From Streptomyces humidus (GTDB lineage Bacteria; Actinomycetota; Actinomycetes; Streptomycetales; Streptomycetaceae): a stretch of 64,000 nt of DNA. Shown in pieces: positions 9,501 through 18,017 of this stretch. The stretch covers positions 51,366-115,365 of the forward strand of contig NZ_BMTL01000032.1 in the NCBI RefSeq assembly GCF_014649655.1, in the 5' to 3' direction. A program made the position numbers and the translations under genes. Below the pieces are notes generated by a model. That model was given only the letters and a program-made list of their open reading frames with translations. It searched no databases and was not told the DNA's origin. Within the stretch, counting starts at the first letter, position 1, and every line of letters begins with the position of its first letter.

Positions 9501-10095
9501 GCGGGCGCTCGCGCAGAGGGTGGGCGGCGGTCAGCCGCAGGAGCTCGGCGATGGCGTGGCGGTGCCGGCCGGTCTCGATCTCCGCCTCGGCGACGCTCTC
9601 CCGGGCCACCAGGTGCAGTTCGCCCAGGCGTTGACGCTCCGCCTCGCGCACCGCGACCTCCGGGAGGTCGGCCAGCGGCTCGTCCCGCCACAGCGCGAGG
9701 GCCTCCTCGCCGCGGTGCCGGGCCGTCCGCCAGTCGCCGTCGGCCGCGGCCCGCGAGCCGCCCCTGACGAGGTTCTCGAAGGCCAGCAGGTCCAGTTCGG
9801 CCGGGCCTGCGTGCATGACGTAGCCGGGCCGGCGGGTGGTCAACACGTCTGTCCCCGAAGGGCCGAGAGCGCGTCGCACCTCGGCGACGAGGGCCCGTAC
9901 GCGAGCCGCGCCGGCGCCGGGCGGACGGTCGTCCCACAGGCACTGGATCAGCCGGTCGACGGAGACGACGTGGTCGGCGTGCAGCAGGAGGACCGTGCAC
10001 AGCGCCCGTTGCCGTCCGGTGAGCGAGACGGCCCGTCCGTCGATCTCGATGTCCAGGGGTCCGAGCAGACGGAACCGGATCCGTGGGGTGAGCAT
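6502..10095 (-). CDS. AfsR-like SARP-NB-ARC-TPR transcriptional regulator
   Basis: About 1197 residues. Order: OmpR-like DNA-binding domain (1-95, RFRLLGPLDIEIDGRAVSLTG), BTAD domain (100-245), a Gln/Ser/Pro linker, an NB-ARC ATPase with Walker A GPAGVGKS at 331-338 and RVLVVLDDVAD as Walker B, then TPR repeats. Near residue 1030 there is an odd low-complexity Asp/Ala/Gly/Thr stretch and a Gly-Ser and Ala-Pro linker before a last helical segment. Family role: ATP-dependent activation of secondary metabolism, as for AfsR. The ATG at 10095 opens the conserved domain; a longer frame adds 82 non-conserved Arg/Pro-rich residues. No clear ribosome site, so it may be leaderless. Confidence 0.9.
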   Translation of the reverse strand: MLTPRIRFRLLGPLDIEIDGRAVSLTGRQRALCTVLLLHADHVVSVDRLIQCLWDDRPPGAGAARVRALVAEVRRALGPSGTDVLTTRRPGYVMHAGPAELDLLAFENLVRGGSRAAADGDWRTARHRGEEALALWRDEPLADLPEVAVREAERQRLGELHLVARESVAEAEIETGRHRHAIAELLRLTAAHPLRERPHGLLMAALHQDGRSAEALELYASLRRRMVDELGMEPSVDLRDLHRRLLGGGRAGGVLAAGPGVRLSQSQPQSQPQPSSPLRVQAQAQAPTAASERPVPRQLPPTPRRFVGRDRELARLDSCLRDAEPLALIVGPAGVGKSALALNWAHRVADRFPDGQLFLDMRGFDNAEPMTPDEALPLLLQGLGCAPRDIPLGAEAQTALYRTLLVDRRVLVVLDDVADASCVRRLLPASAGSLTLVTSRDKLSGLVTLDGGYRVSCDVLDSAAALELISGAVGAEAVAADPEAATRLVELCDHLPLALCVAGSWIGDRPGSIRAYVRDLADRGRLARLHVEGEESVAVRAALDLSYATLPDEARSAFRRLGVLPGTGRSVPAAAAAAGTDERRLADLLRQAQRVHLLRDVEHGRPAWHDLVHEYARDRTFAEDAPEEREAAVTRVLDHYLQSVVNAAATAGLYVMRTRPGPVEGSLPREFGTVEEAYAWFDGEWDDIAAAIGHAAEHGPARFVWWLVDALQDLFHHRRPLSDWMRLATLAREVAARHGDEVGQASMCLSLGSARWRNGDLRGALAEYEEGEQLARRAGWAYGEAGSLQGKGVTLKLLGELRRALPCYDRALALYRTLGNVKNEEIMLINTASLNLALGRLDAAEEAACAALDLIGDTVHHNRAMALVSLAQVRQRQARFDEAAAALRTCFLVSRDSGSTYTEAVALEALGRVRADAGRDDRALLAHEDALAVSRRVENRNCQVDSLVGIASVKLRAGRAEEAAEHLDAAFETAERTGHRAGLVEVLLARADLARARGRPADALDCLERAESLATDGTPLALPRIHLTTALTLLETDEGADTATEVDADAGADAGTDTGMGMGAGTEAHAEAADAADGSGGSGGSGAGTVGAPAPAPAPTRARARAEAGRAVALAEASGQRLLHAHSLAALAAAHEAHGDAESAHTARARAEELYATIGVETGSRVPPRPLPGHRHRELPQDAESRLTLYLTEHFDG

Positions 10096-10300
10096 TGACA
10101 GAACGTAGTCCAGCGGCGACGGCCGGGCAACGCCGGGCTTCGCCGACGCGAACCACCGGGCCGCCCGTGGTCGGGATCCGGCCAACTGCGGGCGTCCGGG
10201 CCGGGGTCGGCGGGCGCGGCGCGGCACGAGGCGACGCGGAGGCGGGCGCCGCATGTCCCCCGTCGGTCGCCCGCCCCGCACCACCAGTGTCCGGGATCCG

Positions 10301-10385
10301 TCTTTCCCGGATCCTTCGGCGATCTTTCCCTGGTCTTTCAACGGCCTTTCGATCGGCCTTTCACCGCTCTTTCAGCAGACTTTTG
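10301..10385. promoter_or_regulatory. Eight direct repeats with 11-bp spacing, candidate SARP operator
   Basis: The heptamer YCTTTCN begins at 10301, 10312, 10323, 10334, 10345, 10357, 10368 and 10379, so seven intervals are 11 bp except one of 12. Two copies are degenerate (tccttcg, acttttg). SARP proteins bind direct heptamer repeats spaced 11 bp (one helical turn). The array lies 206 bp upstream of the large SARP gene and about 240 bp upstream of the esterase gene, in a 531-bp non-coding stretch (10096-10626) in which I see no other element. Confidence 0.55.
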
Positions 10386-10626
10386 ATGCCCAGGCACATC
10401 GCAGCGAGAACCAGAGGTCGTCGGCGTGGCTGTTCGGCGACCACCTGGCATGTGGGCTTTGCGGCCTCGACGGTGGAACCGGAGGGGCGGCACCGGTGAC
10501 CTTACGAGGCGTCCGCACAGCCATGACGTAGTCCCGGCGGATGACTCCGGTACCTCGCGAGGACTACGAACGGTTCAGATCCATGGGCTGATTCGATGCG
10601 GAGCTGCAAAACCTAGCGTCGATCCC

Positions 10627-11838
10627 ATGAAACGCAATCGCCGTACCAGCGCTGTCGCGGTGCTGGCTCTCGCCGCCCTCGTCACCGGAACCGGCGCCGG
10701 GTACGCCGCCACGACCACATCGTCAGCCACACCGATGGCCACGCACGCGTTCGACACCGCACCGGCCACGGCGACGGCCACCGCGCCCACGCCGTCCTTC
10801 CACGGCACGCTCCCCGCGCCGACCGGCCCCTACGCCGCCGGCGAGGACGTCGTCCACCTCACCGACGCGAGCCGTCCCGACCCGTGGGTGCCGTCGTCCG
10901 GCCCCCGCCGACTGACCGTCACGATGGTCTACCCGGCCGTCCCCGGGACCGGGACTCCGGCCCCTTATATGACCCTCGCCGAGGCAGCCGGATCCATCCA
11001 GCGCCGGAAGTTACCGGCGAGCTCAGGAGTCACCCCACAGAACCTCGCCGGCGTCACCACTCACGCCTTCGACGGCGCGCGGCCACGGAGCGGCAGGTAT
11101 CCGCTGGTGGTCCTCTCACCCGGGTTCGAGGACCCGCGCATGGTGCTCACCTCGCTCGCGACCGAGCTGGCCAGTCACGGCTACGTCGTCGCGCTCGTCG
11201 GCCACACCTACGAGGACAGCGGTGAGACGCTGGCGAACGGCCAGACGCCGCCGTGCGCGATCTGCGATGACCCGGCGCTCGACTTCGACTTTGTCGCCGC
11301 CAGCCGCGCGCTGGACGTGTCCTTCGTGATCGACCGGTTGACGCACGGCAATACCGCGTGGCGCCTGGCACACCTCATCGACAAGCACGAGATCGGCGTG
11401 GCCGGGCACTCCCTCGGCGGAGCGGCGGCCGCCGCCACGATGATCGCCGACCCGCGAGTACGGGCCGGAGTGAACATGGACGGCGCCTTCCACCCGGCCC
11501 CGATGCCCGGCCAGATCGACCGGCCGCTCCTCATGCTGGGTGCGGCCGACAACCACCCGGTCGGCGGCCACGACACCACGTGGGGGCAGACCTGGGCCGC
11601 CCTCGGCGGCTACAAGAAGTGGCTGACGGTCGCCGGCGCCGACCACTTCAGCTTCAGCGACCTGGACCTGCTTCTGGAAGAGGCCGGGTTCCCGACGCCG
11701 CCCCTCTCCCCGGCACGCGGGGTGGTGATCACCCGCGAGTACGTGACAGCGTTCTTCGACCGGACGCTGAAGGGAATCCACAGTCCGCTGCTGGACGGCC
11801 CCTCGCCGAACAGTCCGGAAGTCCTCTTCCAGTACTAG
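10627..11838 (+). CDS. Secreted alpha/beta hydrolase, PAF-acetylhydrolase isoform II-like
   Basis: 403 residues. A Sec-type signal peptide (MKRNRR, hydrophobic core, GAGYAA) precedes a Thr/Ala/Pro-rich linker of about 35 residues. The hydrolase fold has the nucleophile elbow GHSLGG, a likely acid in LMLGAADNH and the catalytic histidine in GADHFSF. The family includes platelet-activating-factor acetylhydrolases and polyester (cutinase/PETase-like) lipases, so an extracellular esterase acting on short acyl or polyester substrates is plausible. It ends before a strong bidirectional terminator shared with typA. Start chosen at the signal peptide; no clear Shine-Dalgarno. Confidence 0.8.
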   Translation: MKRNRRTSAVAVLALAALVTGTGAGYAATTTSSATPMATHAFDTAPATATATAPTPSFHGTLPAPTGPYAAGEDVVHLTDASRPDPWVPSSGPRRLTVTMVYPAVPGTGTPAPYMTLAEAAGSIQRRKLPASSGVTPQNLAGVTTHAFDGARPRSGRYPLVVLSPGFEDPRMVLTSLATELASHGYVVALVGHTYEDSGETLANGQTPPCAICDDPALDFDFVAASRALDVSFVIDRLTHGNTAWRLAHLIDKHEIGVAGHSLGGAAAAATMIADPRVRAGVNMDGAFHPAPMPGQIDRPLLMLGAADNHPVGGHDTTWGQTWAALGGYKKWLTVAGADHFSFSDLDLLLEEAGFPTPPLSPARGVVITREYVTAFFDRTLKGIHSPLLDGPSPNSPEVLFQY

Positions 11839-11929
11839 TGCAGCGCCGCGTCGGTCCTTCGGGGGCTCGTGCGGCTTCGAGTGGGCTGCCGTGGACTCAC
11901 GTCGTCCTGACGCCGATCCGGTCCGCGGT

Positions 11930-11973
11930 CACAGATGTGCCGGGCGCCCCGCGGGGCGCCCGGCACATCTGTG
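11930..11973. terminator. 44-nt perfect palindrome, bidirectional terminator
   Basis: 22-bp arms, starting CACAGATGTGCCGGG, fully complementary with no loop bases beyond the centre at 11951/11952. It lies between the convergent ends of the esterase gene and typA and should act in both directions. Confidence 0.85.
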
Positions 11974-11993
11974 TGAAGCCGACGACCGCGGCG

Positions 11994-13901
11994 TCAGCCG
12001 TGCTTGGCGCGGCTCGCCGTGCGGGCGCGGTCGCGCTGGTCGAGGACGACCTTGCGGATGCGGACCGCCTCCGGGGTCACCTCGACGCACTCGTCGTCGC
12101 GGCAGAACTCCAGCGACTGCTCCAGCGACAGCTTGCGCGGCGGGACGATCGCCTCGAACGAGTCGGCCGACGACGACCGCATGTTCGTGAGCTTCTTCTC
12201 CTTGGTGATGTTCACGTCCATGTCGTCGGAGCGCGAGTTCTCGCCGACGATCATGCCCTCGTACACCTCGGTGCCGGGGTCGGTGAACAGGACGCCGCGC
12301 TCCTGGAGGTTCGTCATCGCGAACGCGGTGACGGCGCCGGCGCGGTCGGCGACGAGCGAGCCGTTGTTACGGGTCGTCAGGGTGCCGAACCACGGCTCGT
12401 GGCCCTCGTGGATGGAGTGGGCGATGCCCGTGCCGCGCGTACCGGTGAGGAACTCGGTGCGGAAGCCGATGAGGCCGCGGGACGGGACCACGAACTCCAT
12501 GCGGACCCAGCCGGAGCCGTGGTTGGACATGTTGTCCATCCGGCCCTTGCGCACGCCCATGAGCTGCGTGACGGCGCCCATGTGCTCCTCGGGCACGTCG
12601 ATCGTCATACGCTCGACGGGCTCGTAGACCTTGCCGTCGACGAGCTTGGTGACGACCTGCGGCTTGCCGATGGTCAGCTCGAAGCCCTCGCGGCGCATCT
12701 GCTCGACCAGGATGGCCAGCGCCAGCTCACCGCGGCCCTGCACCTCCCAGGCGTCGGGACGCTCGGTGTCCAGCACGCGCAGCGAGACGTTGCCGACCAG
12801 CTCGCGGTCGAGGCGGTCCTTCACCTGGCGGGCGGTGACCTTGCGGTCCTTGACGGCGGCCTTGTTGTCGGCGCCCTTGCCGGTGCCGCCCCGGCCGACC
12901 AGCGGCGAGGTGTTGGTGCCGATGGTCATCGAGATGGCCGGCTCGTCGACCGTGATGAGCGGCAGCGCGACGGGGTTCTCGGGGTCGGCGAGGGTCTCGC
13001 CGATCATGATGTCCGCGATGCCGGCGACGGCGCAGATGTCACCGGGGCCCGCCACCTCGGCAGGCTTGCGGGTGAGCGCCTCGGTCATCAGCAGCTCGGT
13101 GATGCGCACGTTGGCCATCGTGCCGTCACGCTTGATCCACGTGACGGTCTGGCCCTTGCGCAGCTCGCCCTGCTCGACGCGCAGCAGCGCGATACGGCCG
13201 AGGAAGTTGTCGGCGTCCAGGTTGGTGACGTGCGCCTGGAGCGGGGCCTCCTCGTCGTACTCGGGAGCCGGGACGTGCGACAGGATCGTGGAGAAGAAGG
13301 GCTCCAGGCTGTCGCTGTCCTTCGGGACCGTGCCGTCCTCCGGCTTGGTCAGCGAGGCGACGCCGTCCCGCGCGCAGGCGTAGACGATGGGGAACTCGAT
13401 CTGGTCCTCGTCGGCGTCGAGGTCGAGGAAGAGGTCGTAGGCCTCGTTGACGACCTCGTCGATGCGCGAGTCCGGGCGGTCCGTCTTGTTGATGCACAGG
13501 ATCACGGGCAGGCGGGCCTGCAGCGCCTTGCGCAGCACGAAGCGGGTCTGGGGCAGCGGCCCCTCGGAGGCGTCCACCAGCAGCACGACGGCGTCGACCA
13601 TCGACAGACCGCGCTCGACCTCACCGCCGAAGTCGGCGTGGCCGGGGGTGTCGATGATGTTGATGGTGACGACGTCCCCCCCGTCCTTGGGGTGGTACTT
13701 CACCGCCGTGTTCTTGGCGAGGATCGTGATGCCCTTCTCACGCTCCAGGTCGTTCGAGTCCATCATGCGGTCGTCGAGCGACTCAGCGGCGTGCGCGGCG
13801 AAGGCGCCGGCCTGCTTGAGCATGGCGTCGACCAGAGTCGTCTTGCCGTGGTCGACGTGGGCGACGATGGCTACGTTGCGAATGTCGTGGCGCGTGGCCA
13901 T
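11994..13901 (-). CDS. typA: Translational GTPase TypA/BipA
   Basis: 635 residues, the usual length. GTPase motifs: G1 AHVDHGKTT, G2 around REKGITI, G3 DTPGHADF, G4 NKTD. The central part has the EF-G-like domains and the C-terminus the BipA-specific domain (RGLIGFRTEFLTGTRGTG). It binds the ribosome, helps 50S assembly and stress adaptation. The ATG at 13901 directly begins the conserved N-terminus. Monocistronic by context, ending at the shared palindromic terminator. Confidence 0.97.
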   Translation of the reverse strand: MATRHDIRNVAIVAHVDHGKTTLVDAMLKQAGAFAAHAAESLDDRMMDSNDLEREKGITILAKNTAVKYHPKDGGDVVTINIIDTPGHADFGGEVERGLSMVDAVVLLVDASEGPLPQTRFVLRKALQARLPVILCINKTDRPDSRIDEVVNEAYDLFLDLDADEDQIEFPIVYACARDGVASLTKPEDGTVPKDSDSLEPFFSTILSHVPAPEYDEEAPLQAHVTNLDADNFLGRIALLRVEQGELRKGQTVTWIKRDGTMANVRITELLMTEALTRKPAEVAGPGDICAVAGIADIMIGETLADPENPVALPLITVDEPAISMTIGTNTSPLVGRGGTGKGADNKAAVKDRKVTARQVKDRLDRELVGNVSLRVLDTERPDAWEVQGRGELALAILVEQMRREGFELTIGKPQVVTKLVDGKVYEPVERMTIDVPEEHMGAVTQLMGVRKGRMDNMSNHGSGWVRMEFVVPSRGLIGFRTEFLTGTRGTGIAHSIHEGHEPWFGTLTTRNNGSLVADRAGAVTAFAMTNLQERGVLFTDPGTEVYEGMIVGENSRSDDMDVNITKEKKLTNMRSSSADSFEAIVPPRKLSLEQSLEFCRDDECVEVTPEAVRIRKVVLDQRDRARTASRAKHG

Positions 13902-14078
13902 AAAGCGGCGTTCTCCCGGAGTGTGAGGGCGGCCCTGCTGCGTACGTCCGTGTTACGCGGGCCCTGCCGGGCTTGACACGCCACGGCCTCACCCCATCGT
14001 ACGTGGCCCCGCGGGGGAAGGCCCCCGCAGGGCCGCACGGTTCATCCGGCGATCACCTCGCGCTCACCTACGGACCCG

Positions 14079-14130
14079 GTTCCGAGCCCGGTTCCCGCCC
14101 GGTTCCGGAACCGGTTTCCGCCCGGTTCCG
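14079..14130. repeat. CCCGGTTCCG repeats behind the solute-binding lipoprotein gene
   Basis: The element cccggttccg/cccggttcc occurs about five times, with a perfect 16-bp palindrome CCGGTTCCGGAACCGG at 14099-14114. It follows the stop codon of the minus-strand lipoprotein gene and probably serves as its terminator. Confidence 0.5.
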
Positions 14131-14145
14131 AGCCCGGTCGCGCCC

Positions 14146-16533
14146 TCACTTGCGCTGCGGTCCCGCGGCGGCCTTCGCGCCCTTCTTCAGGAAGCCCATG
14201 TCCTCGTAGACGGGCGTCTGGAAGCCGAAGGCGCCCGCGTTCACCACGTCCTTCCGCACGGCCGTGAGCTGGGGCCGCTGGTAGAGGGGGATCGATCCGG
14301 CGGCCGCCCAGATGCGCGAGTCGGCCTTGCGGATCAGGGAGCGGGCCTCGTCCCGGTCCAGGGTCGCGAGCGCCTGGGCGAACAGCTGGTCGACCTGGTC
14401 GGTGCCGACCCTGGTGTAGTTCTGTTCGACGGTCAGGGAACCGTCGGCGGCCGGCCGCGGCTTGGCGTAGATCGGCCGGGCGTCGGTCGCCGGGAAGGCG
14501 GACGCGGGCCAGGAGTACAGGGCGAGGTCGTACTCGCCGGACGCGATGTGGTCCTTGAAGTAGCTCGCGTCCGAGACCTTGGTGATCTCGGTGCGGATGC
14601 CGACCTTCGCCAGCATCTTCGTGATCCGCTCGGCGACCGCCTCCAGGGACTGCGATCCCGGTCCGGACGGCAGCACGAACCGCAGGTCGAGCGCCTTGCC
14701 GTCCTTGGCCAGCGCCTTGGCCGGGGCGCCCACGGGCGTGGCGCCGGCCTGCGGAGCGGCGCCGGCCCTGAGCTCCGCGCCGGCCCCGGGCGCGGCGGTG
14801 CCCTTCGGGGCGTAGGCGCCGGGCACGCCTCCCTGGTGCGGCCCCTCGTACTGCTTGCCGTCCTGGGCGATCTGCCGCTCGCCGGCGTTGTTCTTCGCGG
14901 CGTGGTGACTCTCGTCACGGCCGGTCTCGGCCCGCGCCTTGTCGTCCTCGCCGACGACGTACGTACCGTCGCCGTCCGCCTTCTTGCCGGCCGAACCGGC
15001 CGCCTTCTCGCCCTTGTCCTTGTCCTTGTCCTTTTCCTTTTCCTTGTCTTTCGCCTTCGCCTTCGCCGTTTCTTTGTCCTTGTCCTTGTCCTTCGCCTTC
15101 TCCGTGACGGGGCCTCCGACCACCCATCCGGCGTCCGCGAGGAGTGCCTGTGCCTCGGCCGTGTCCTGGCCGCCGAGCGCTCCGCTGCCGTCGGCGTACG
15201 CGTCCTGCCCGGCCAGGGCCAGATGGCTGCCCACGGGCTCCGCGGGCAGGCCCAGCGGCTTCAGGACGACCTTGGCCAGCTCCTTGCGGTCCAGGGCGCG
15301 GGCCACGGCCCGCCGCACCCGCTCGTCCGCCAGGGGCCCCTGCGCACCGTTCAGGGCCAGCTGGGTGTAGGCGGGCTCCAGCGATCTGCGCACCTCGAAC
15401 GCGCGCAGCGCCTTCCGGCGGCTCTCCCATTTCGCGATCGCCCTGGTCAGCCTCGCGCGGGAGCCGGCGCCCGCCGCGCCCCCGGCCCCGTCCGAGGACT
15501 TCTCCCCGCCGTCGGACTCGCCGTCGGACTCGCCGTCGGACTGCTCGTCGGACCGGTCGTCGGCCCCGGCCGTGTCGATGCCGTGGGCGAGGGCCCACTT
15601 GCGCAGGGCCTCCACGCCGGCGGGCCCGGATCCGGCGGGCGGTCCGGCCGTGCCCTTCGCGGCGCCGTCGACGCTCTGCGCGTCGGAGGGATCGATCTCG
15701 GCCAGGTCGATCTTCCCGGCGGCCAGCGCGGACGTCCGCTCGTCCCGCGGGACGGCCGTCAGCACGATCTCGGAGAGCTTGGCCGGCCTCCCCCACCAGC
15801 GGGGGTTGCGGGCGAGGCTGACCTGCTTGTTCTTGCGGTCGACCTTCTTCACGGAGAACGGTCCGGCGGTCACCTTCAGCTTGCGCCGCGCGCCGTCGTT
15901 GAAGGAGTCGGGCGTGCCCATGACGTCCTTCGGGTACAGCGGGGAGAACAGCGACCTCCAGTCGGCGTAGGTCCGGCTGAAGGTGACCCTGACCTCCAGG
16001 TCGTTGGCTCCGCGCTCGATCTTCTCGATGCGGTCGTAGCCGGCGTTGCGGGCGGTCCAGTACGCGCTGTCCTTGCCCGACAGGGCTCGCCACTGGGCGG
16101 CGAAGTCGGCCGCGCCGATCTCCCGGCCGTCGCTCCAGACGGCCTGCTGGTTCAGCTTGTACAGCACGACCTGCTTGGGCTCGGTGGCGACGACCTTCGC
16201 GGACTCCAGGTAGTCGGCGTCGCGCTGCGGCCGCCCGTTCACGTCGGTCCGGTACATCGACGGGAGCACGGCCTGGGCGACCTGGGCGGTCGTGGCGTCG
16301 GCGTCCGACTGGAAGGCGTTGAAGGTCTCCGGGACGGTGTCCACCGCCCAGCGCAGTGTGCCGCCCTCGGCGACCGAGGCGCGGGTGGCCCGGGCGACGT
16401 CCTGGTGGGCCAGGGGCCGGCCCGCCTCGTCCGGGGAGCCGCAGCCCGTCAGCAGGGGCACCGCGAGCACGCCCGCGGTGAGGAAGGCGACCGAGCGCGT
16501 CACCGCGCGCGGGCCGACGCCGTCGTGGGACAT
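14146..16533 (-). CDS. ABC-type solute-binding lipoprotein (SBP_bac_5) with Lys/Asp-rich insert
   Basis: 795 residues, about 250 longer than a typical peptide-binding protein. Signal peptide with lipobox LLTGC; then the SBP_bac_5 core (TLRWAVDTVPETFNAF, YKLNQQAVWSDGREIGAADF). Two inserts break the fold: a Ser/Asp/Glu-rich one (about 315-350) and a stretch of near-alternating K-D/K-E/K-A (about 480-515) followed by a disordered segment to about 610. The fold then resumes (LRFVLPSGPGSQSLEAVAERI). No permease or ATPase genes are adjacent, so it is an orphan binding protein. RBS GGAGG 9 nt before the ATG. The ligand is unknown. Confidence 0.85.
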   Translation of the reverse strand: MSHDGVGPRAVTRSVAFLTAGVLAVPLLTGCGSPDEAGRPLAHQDVARATRASVAEGGTLRWAVDTVPETFNAFQSDADATTAQVAQAVLPSMYRTDVNGRPQRDADYLESAKVVATEPKQVVLYKLNQQAVWSDGREIGAADFAAQWRALSGKDSAYWTARNAGYDRIEKIERGANDLEVRVTFSRTYADWRSLFSPLYPKDVMGTPDSFNDGARRKLKVTAGPFSVKKVDRKNKQVSLARNPRWWGRPAKLSEIVLTAVPRDERTSALAAGKIDLAEIDPSDAQSVDGAAKGTAGPPAGSGPAGVEALRKWALAHGIDTAGADDRSDEQSDGESDGESDGGEKSSDGAGGAAGAGSRARLTRAIAKWESRRKALRAFEVRRSLEPAYTQLALNGAQGPLADERVRRAVARALDRKELAKVVLKPLGLPAEPVGSHLALAGQDAYADGSGALGGQDTAEAQALLADAGWVVGGPVTEKAKDKDKDKETAKAKAKDKEKEKDKDKDKGEKAAGSAGKKADGDGTYVVGEDDKARAETGRDESHHAAKNNAGERQIAQDGKQYEGPHQGGVPGAYAPKGTAAPGAGAELRAGAAPQAGATPVGAPAKALAKDGKALDLRFVLPSGPGSQSLEAVAERITKMLAKVGIRTEITKVSDASYFKDHIASGEYDLALYSWPASAFPATDARPIYAKPRPAADGSLTVEQNYTRVGTDQVDQLFAQALATLDRDEARSLIRKADSRIWAAAGSIPLYQRPQLTAVRKDVVNAGAFGFQTPVYEDMGFLKKGAKAAAGPQRK

Positions 16534-16567
16534 CTCTGGTACCTCCGGTGAGCCGCTGCCGGTGCGT

Positions 16568-16604
16568 TCTGATCACATTTGGCGGTATTTTGGTGTTGAT
16601 CAGA
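16568..16604. promoter_or_regulatory. Inverted repeat TCTGATCA...TGATCAGA in divergent promoter region
   Basis: Perfect 8-bp arms at 16568-16575 and 16597-16604, 21 bp apart, between the lipoprotein gene (minus) and the small sdh-linked gene (plus). The spacing (two turns plus) would suit a dimeric regulator. The sequence is AT-richer than its surroundings. Confidence 0.35.
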
Positions 16605-16817
16605 TCTACGGCCTACTGAAAGGGAAACGGTTCGCCTGCCGACGGCGACACGGCGGCCAGGCCGCCCAAGGCCACTCGCGCGGAGCAACGCACCCCTCGC
16701 ACATCCGCCAATCGCTGCACACGCCTTCACATCCACCGGTGTGACGCGCAACACTCGCAGGCGCATGAACGTTGCCGTCCCAGGGCACAGCCGCCCACGG
16801 AAACGAGGTCATGTCAC

Positions 16818-17108
16818 ATGTCCGTACAAGACGACCTGTCAGCGGTACAGCGCTCCCTCGAGGACCTCACCCGGTCCGTCGGCCGCCTGGAGCAGCAGCT
16901 CGGCAGCGGCGGCCTGGAGATGCGCCGCGTCCGCGCCGACGCCAGTCACCTGAAGGAGAGCGTGGCACTGCTGCGCGAGGCGGCCGGCCGGACCGGCACA
17001 CCGCGCCGGCCCGAGCTGGTCACCATCCCCGACACCCCGTACGACGACTCCCTGTGGATCGACACCGACGACGAGGGACTCGGCGCCCGGCACCGGCACG
17101 CACCCTGA
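16818..17108 (+). CDS. Small coiled-coil protein linked to sdh
   Basis: 96 residues. Residues 1-55 form an amphipathic coiled coil (SVQDDLSAVQRSLEDLTRSV and onward), followed by a short acidic tail with DTPYDDSLWIDTDDEG. No catalytic motif. RBS GAGG 9 nt before the ATG. It ends 31 bp before sdhC, so it belongs to the sdh operon. From memory, mycobacterial Sdh1 operons carry a similarly sized small gene at the same place; a role in complex assembly or as an accessory subunit is inference. Confidence 0.75.
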   Translation: MSVQDDLSAVQRSLEDLTRSVGRLEQQLGSGGLEMRRVRADASHLKESVALLREAAGRTGTPRRPELVTIPDTPYDDSLWIDTDDEGLGARHRHAP

Positions 17109-17139
17109 CCCGAGCCCCTGACCCGACCGGAGTCCTGAG

Positions 17140-17976
17140 TTGGCCACTGGCACGGAACCACCTCCCTCCACCCACCCCCGTCCCTCGAGCGGCGTACGCG
17201 GCGCCGGCCGCGCCGCGATCGCCGCACCCCATCTGCGGACCGACCGCTGGTGGCTGGCCCCCGCCGCCACCGCGGCCGGCCTGCTGGCGTTCATCGTCTA
17301 CTCGACCTGGCGGGCCTTCGCGAACGCGGACTACTACGCGGCGCCGTACGTCTCGCCGTTCTACTCGCCGTGTCTGGCGGAGAACTGCCGGCCCATGCAC
17401 GCGGGGCCGAACGCGGACGTCTTCGGCGGCTGGTGGGGCATCTCGCCGGCGATCATCATCCTGATCTTCCCGCTCGGCTTCCGGCTGACCTGCTACTACT
17501 ACCGCAAGGCCTACTACCGGGGCTTCTGGGCCTCGCCCCCGGCCTGCGCGGTCGCCGAGCCGCACACGAAGTACACCGGCGAGACCCGCTTCCCGCTGAT
17601 CCTGCAGAACATCCACCGGTACTTCTTCTACGCGGCGATCCTCGTCGCCGGGATCCTCACGTACGACACGGTGCTCTCCTTCCGCGACGAGCACTACGCA
17701 TGGGGCCACATGGGCCTCGGCACACTCGTCTTCCTGCTCAACATCACCCTGATCTGGGCGTACACGATCTCGTGCCACTCCTGCCGGCACATCGTGGGCG
17801 GCAAGCTGAAGCACTTCTCCCGGCACCCCGTGCGCTACCGCGCCTGGCAGTTCGTCGGCCGGCTCAACGCCCGCCACATGCTGCTGGCCTGGGCGTCGCT
17901 GGTCAGCGTGGCGCTCGCCGACTTCTACGTGTATCTCGTCGCGTCCGGTGTCTTCGACGATCCGAGGTTTTTCTAG
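17140..17976 (+). CDS. sdhC: Succinate dehydrogenase membrane anchor subunit (Sdh1 type)
   Basis: 278 residues with five predicted helices, a single large anchor rather than the SdhC/SdhD pair. TTG start with GGAG 7 nt upstream. Cys/His clusters lie next to helices: CLAENCRPMH (outside helix 1) and SCHSCRH (after helix 4). In the actinobacterial Sdh1 complex a membrane-embedded Rieske-type FeS cluster has been described; these residues are candidate ligands. Should anchor SdhAB and pass electrons to menaquinone. Followed by sdhA after 41 bp. Confidence 0.88.
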   Translation: MATGTEPPPSTHPRPSSGVRGAGRAAIAAPHLRTDRWWLAPAATAAGLLAFIVYSTWRAFANADYYAAPYVSPFYSPCLAENCRPMHAGPNADVFGGWWGISPAIIILIFPLGFRLTCYYYRKAYYRGFWASPPACAVAEPHTKYTGETRFPLILQNIHRYFFYAAILVAGILTYDTVLSFRDEHYAWGHMGLGTLVFLLNITLIWAYTISCHSCRHIVGGKLKHFSRHPVRYRAWQFVGRLNARHMLLAWASLVSVALADFYVYLVASGVFDDPRFF

Positions 17977-18017
17977 ATGCTGCCGAACCTGATGAGCCTG
18001 ATGAGTGGGGCCTGCTG

